Shown here: one piece after another, positions 61,978 through 64,000 of the stretch
How positions within the stretch are numbered: position 1 is the first letter of the stretch
Layout: the number at the start of each line of letters is the position of its first letter
Assembly (NCBI GenBank): GCA_017457215.1
Contig: JAFTHU010000005.1
Span: forward strand, 53,388-117,387
DNA: 64,000 bases
From: Clostridia bacterium
GTDB taxonomy: Bacteria; Bacillota; Clostridia; Christensenellales; Borkfalkiaceae
Direction of reading: 5' to 3'
Notes under the pieces: generated by a model
What the model saw: the letters and a program-made list of their open reading frames with translations, nothing else
What the model was told of the DNA's origin: nothing
Databases searched by the model: none
Program-made: the position numbers and the translations under genes

Positions 61978-62601
61978 ATGGCGGCTATTAAAGTATTAAA
62001 TATGCAGGGCTCCGAAGTTGGTTCGATGGAACTTAACGATAACGTATTCGCAGTAGAATACAACGAGCCTTTGATTCATCAGGCAGTCGTTACCCGTCTT
62101 GCAAACGAAAGACAGGGTACAAAATCCACCCTCACGAGAACGGAAGTACGCGGCGGCGGTATCAAACCTTGGAGACAAAAGGGCACGGGTCGTGCTCGTC
62201 AAGGTTCGATCAGAGCGCCTCAATGGATTAAGGGCGGCGTAGTGTTCGCACCGAAATCCCGTGATTTCTCCAAGAAGATGAACGACAAAGCGAAGAGAGC
62301 AGCGTTGCTTTCCGCACTTTCCAAGAAAGTGGCTGACGGCGAATTCATCGTTATTGACGAATTGACGGTATCCGCTCCGAAGACGAAAGAAATGGCAGCA
62401 TTCGCGAAAGCAATCGGTTTGAACAAAACGGCGCTTATCGTTATGGACAACGACGACGTTAACGTAATCCGCGCTACGGCAAACCTTCCCAAGATTGAAA
62501 CGTTGCCTCTCGCGCAGTTGAGCACCTACGAAGTCGTAGTAAATCAGAAGATTGTTATGACGAAAGCAGGGGTTGAAAAATTCCAGGAGGTAAATGGCTA
62601 A
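61978..62601 (+). CDS. rplD: 50S ribosomal protein uL4
   Basis: 207 aa. The extended loop [33 protein letters not shown], given here in parts ([29 protein letters not shown]), lines the exit tunnel. ATG after AAGGAG. In other bacteria uL4 represses its own operon through the leader. Overlaps rplW by one base. Confidence 0.98.
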   Translation: MAAIKVLNMQGSEVGSMELNDNVFAVEYNEPLIHQAVVTRLANERQGTKSTLTRTEVRGGGIKPWRQKGTGRARQGSIRAPQWIKGGVVFAPKSRDFSKKMNDKAKRAALLSALSKKVADGEFIVIDELTVSAPKTKEMAAFAKAIGLNKTALIVMDNDDVNVIRATANLPKIETLPLAQLSTYEVVVNQKIVMTKAGVEKFQEVNG

Positions 62602-62891
62602 TGTTCGCAGAAGACATCATCATTAAACCCGTCCTTACCGAAAAGGCATACGACGGTATCGCGGATAAGAAATATACGTTTATCGTAAAGAAAGACGCGA
62701 ATAAGACGGAAATCAAACTCGCAGTAGAAAAGATTTTCGGCGTTAAGGTTGAAAGCGTTAACACCGTTACCTGCAAGGGCAAATTGAAGAGAATGGGCAG
62801 AAATCAGGGTTACACCCCTGACCGCAAGAAGGCAATCGTTAAGCTGAAGGCGGACAGCAAGACCATCGAATTCTTCGATTCTTTGACTTAA
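62601..62891 (+). CDS. rplW: 50S ribosomal protein uL23
   Basis: 96 aa. [37 protein letters not shown], and [17 protein letters not shown]. Exit-tunnel docking protein for nascent-chain factors. AGGAGG in the end of rplD; TAATG overlap. Confidence 0.98.
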   Translation: MFAEDIIIKPVLTEKAYDGIADKKYTFIVKKDANKTEIKLAVEKIFGVKVESVNTVTCKGKLKRMGRNQGYTPDRKKAIVKLKADSKTIEFFDSLT

Positions 62892-62908
62892 TGGAGGAAT
62901 AAAAGAAA

Positions 62909-63739
62909 ATGGCTATTAAATCGTATAAACCCACTTCGGCAGGTCGCCGTTTCGTAACGGTTCTTACCAACGACGATCTCACGAAAGGTGCAAAGCCCGA
63001 AAGATCCTTGATGCATGACCAACGTCACAGCGGCGGTCGTAACAACATGGGTCGCATCACGACTAGACACATCGGCGGTGGTAACCGCAGAAAATATCGT
63101 ATTATCGACTTTAAGAGAACGAAAGACGATATTCCCGCAACGGTACAAAGTATTCAGTACGACCCCAACCGTAGCGCACACATTGCGTTGCTTGTATACG
63201 CAGACGGCGTAAAGGCGTACATTCTTGCTCCCGTTGGCTTGAACGTAGGGGACAAGGTAATGAGCGGTGTAAACGCAGACATCAAAGTCGGTAACGCGCT
63301 TCCCCTTGAAAATATCCCCGTAGGTACGATGGTACACAACATCGAGCTCACCCCTGGCAAAGGCGGTCAAATTGCTCGTTCAGCAGGTATCTCCGCACAG
63401 ATTATGGCAGTTGAAGGTAAATATGCAACCCTTCGTATGCCCAGTGGTGAAATGAGATATGTGCTCTTGAAGTGCCGCGCGACCATCGGTCAAGTAGGTA
63501 ACGTAGACCACGAACTTGTATCCCTCGGTAAAGCAGGTAAGGCAAGATATCTCGGTTTGAGACCTGAAGTAAGAGGTTCGGTAATGAACCCTGTTGATCA
63601 CCCTCACGGTGGTGGTGAAGGTAAGTCTCCTATCGGTCATGCTGGTCCTTTGACGCCTTGGGGCAAACCCGCTCTCGGATATAAGACGAGAAAGAAGAAG
63701 AATGCAACCAACAAGTTCATTCTTAAGAGAATTAACTAA
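62909..63739 (+). CDS. rplB: 50S ribosomal protein uL2
   Basis: 276 aa. Signatures: [35 protein letters not shown], and the C-terminal [22 protein letters not shown] with the conserved His. Peptidyl-transferase centre assembly. GGAGGA before ATG. Confidence 0.98.
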   Translation: MAIKSYKPTSAGRRFVTVLTNDDLTKGAKPERSLMHDQRHSGGRNNMGRITTRHIGGGNRRKYRIIDFKRTKDDIPATVQSIQYDPNRSAHIALLVYADGVKAYILAPVGLNVGDKVMSGVNADIKVGNALPLENIPVGTMVHNIELTPGKGGQIARSAGISAQIMAVEGKYATLRMPSGEMRYVLLKCRATIGQVGNVDHELVSLGKAGKARYLGLRPEVRGSVMNPVDHPHGGGEGKSPIGHAGPLTPWGKPALGYKTRKKKNATNKFILKRIN

Positions 63740-63755
63740 TCGGAGGAATTGAAAA

Positions 63756-64000
63756 ATGTCGAGAAGTGTTAAGAAAGGACCTTACGTCGAAGCGAAACTC
63801 ATGAGCCGTATTTTGGCTATGAACGCTGCGAACGAAAAGAAAGTTATCAAGACCTGGTCGAGAGCATCCACGATTTTCCCCGATTTCGTAGGTCATACAA
63901 TCGCGGTATACGACGGTCGTAAGCACGTTCCCGTATACGTAACGGAAGATATGATCGGCTGCAAGCTCGGTGAGTTTGCTCCCACGAGAACCTTCCACGG
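63756..64000 (+). CDS. rpsS: 30S ribosomal protein uS19 (3' end cut by window)
   Basis: The visible 81 residues begin [19 protein letters not shown] and include [21 protein letters not shown] and [10 protein letters not shown], nearly the whole protein. CGGAGG before ATG. The operon continues beyond the window. Confidence 0.97.
   Translation, partial: MSRSVKKGPYVEAKLMSRILAMNAANEKKVIKTWSRASTIFPDFVGHTIAVYDGRKHVPVYVTEDMIGCKLGEFAPTRTFH

Noticed and set aside
1-64000. tRNA or rRNA genes, CRISPR arrays, transposons, prophage or defence islands
   Set aside because: I looked for cloverleaf patterns, repeats with regular spacers, transposase or integrase motifs and terminal repeats, and found none I can support.

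Overview
The window is a 64 kb stretch of a low-to-medium GC Gram-positive chromosome. It is densely packed with housekeeping genes and shows no rRNA, tRNA, CRISPR array, prophage or insertion sequence that I can recognise. Several features point to Firmicutes, most likely an uncultured clostridial lineage: a phenylalanine T-box leader before pheST, the rimP-nusA-ylxR-ylxQ-infB-rbfA operon, a dgt-dnaG-rpoD macromolecular-synthesis operon, cdaA, an RsgI-type anti-sigma factor, a PolC-derived protein, and strong TTGACA/TATAAT promoters with AGGAGG ribosome binding sites. I cannot name a genus from the sequence alone.

Layout. 1-6134: 3' part of mscL, T-box, pheS, pheT, truB, ribF. 6316-9403: endonuclease IV-like protein, M24 peptidase, efp, dtd. 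9666-12493: a small independently transcribed envelope or glycolipid cluster (GT8 glycosyltransferase, PlsC-type acyltransferase, CrtO-like membrane protein). 12746-18896: dgt, dnaG, rpoD, trmK, Nif3-like protein, zinc-ribbon coiled-coil protein. 18941-25880: alr, 5-FTHF cyclo-ligase, an unknown membrane protein, rsmD, coaD, an unknown lipoprotein, DAHP synthase, pheA, a patatin-like lipase. 25884-31508: rarA, nrdR, ispG, a PolC-like exonuclease without polymerase, a beta-lactamase-fold serine hydrolase. 31540-38007: the rimP-to-nrnA translation and RNA operon behind a strong promoter and a perfect 14-bp hairpin. 38174-44519: XRE regulator, ComEC without its nuclease domain, holA, cdaA with a 34-codon CdaR-like relic, lysC, an esterase. 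44556-54706 is mostly minus strand: polysaccharide deacetylase, a 29-aa membrane microprotein, smpB, rnr, secG, and the glycolytic trio gpmI-tpiA-pgk. Within it, a sugar kinase (45656) and a nitrilase-fold pseudoenzyme (47006) lie on the plus strand. 54819-58205: thyA, folA, typA. 58336-60407: an ECF sigma factor with an RsgI-like membrane anti-sigma. 60679-64000: a long structured leader and the start of the S10 ribosomal protein operon (rpsJ, rplC, rplD, rplW, rplB, rpsS cut by the window end).

Functional links. Phenylalanine supply and use appear together in the window: T-box-controlled PheST, DAHP synthase and prephenate dehydratase. Folate and dTMP metabolism is represented by thyA-folA and 5-FTHF cyclo-ligase. 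Translation and RNA quality control is represented by smpB-rnr, rimP to rbfA, efp, dtd, typA and the S10 operon.

The most unusual items are lineage-specific gene reductions and recombinations: a proofreading exonuclease made of PolC N-terminal parts, an ECF sigma paired with an RsgI-type sensor that carries an Asn-Pro motif, ComEC without a nuclease domain, a CdaR reduced to one transmembrane helix, an extended MscL tail, and a catalytically dead nitrilase. No clear mobile or defence system is present.
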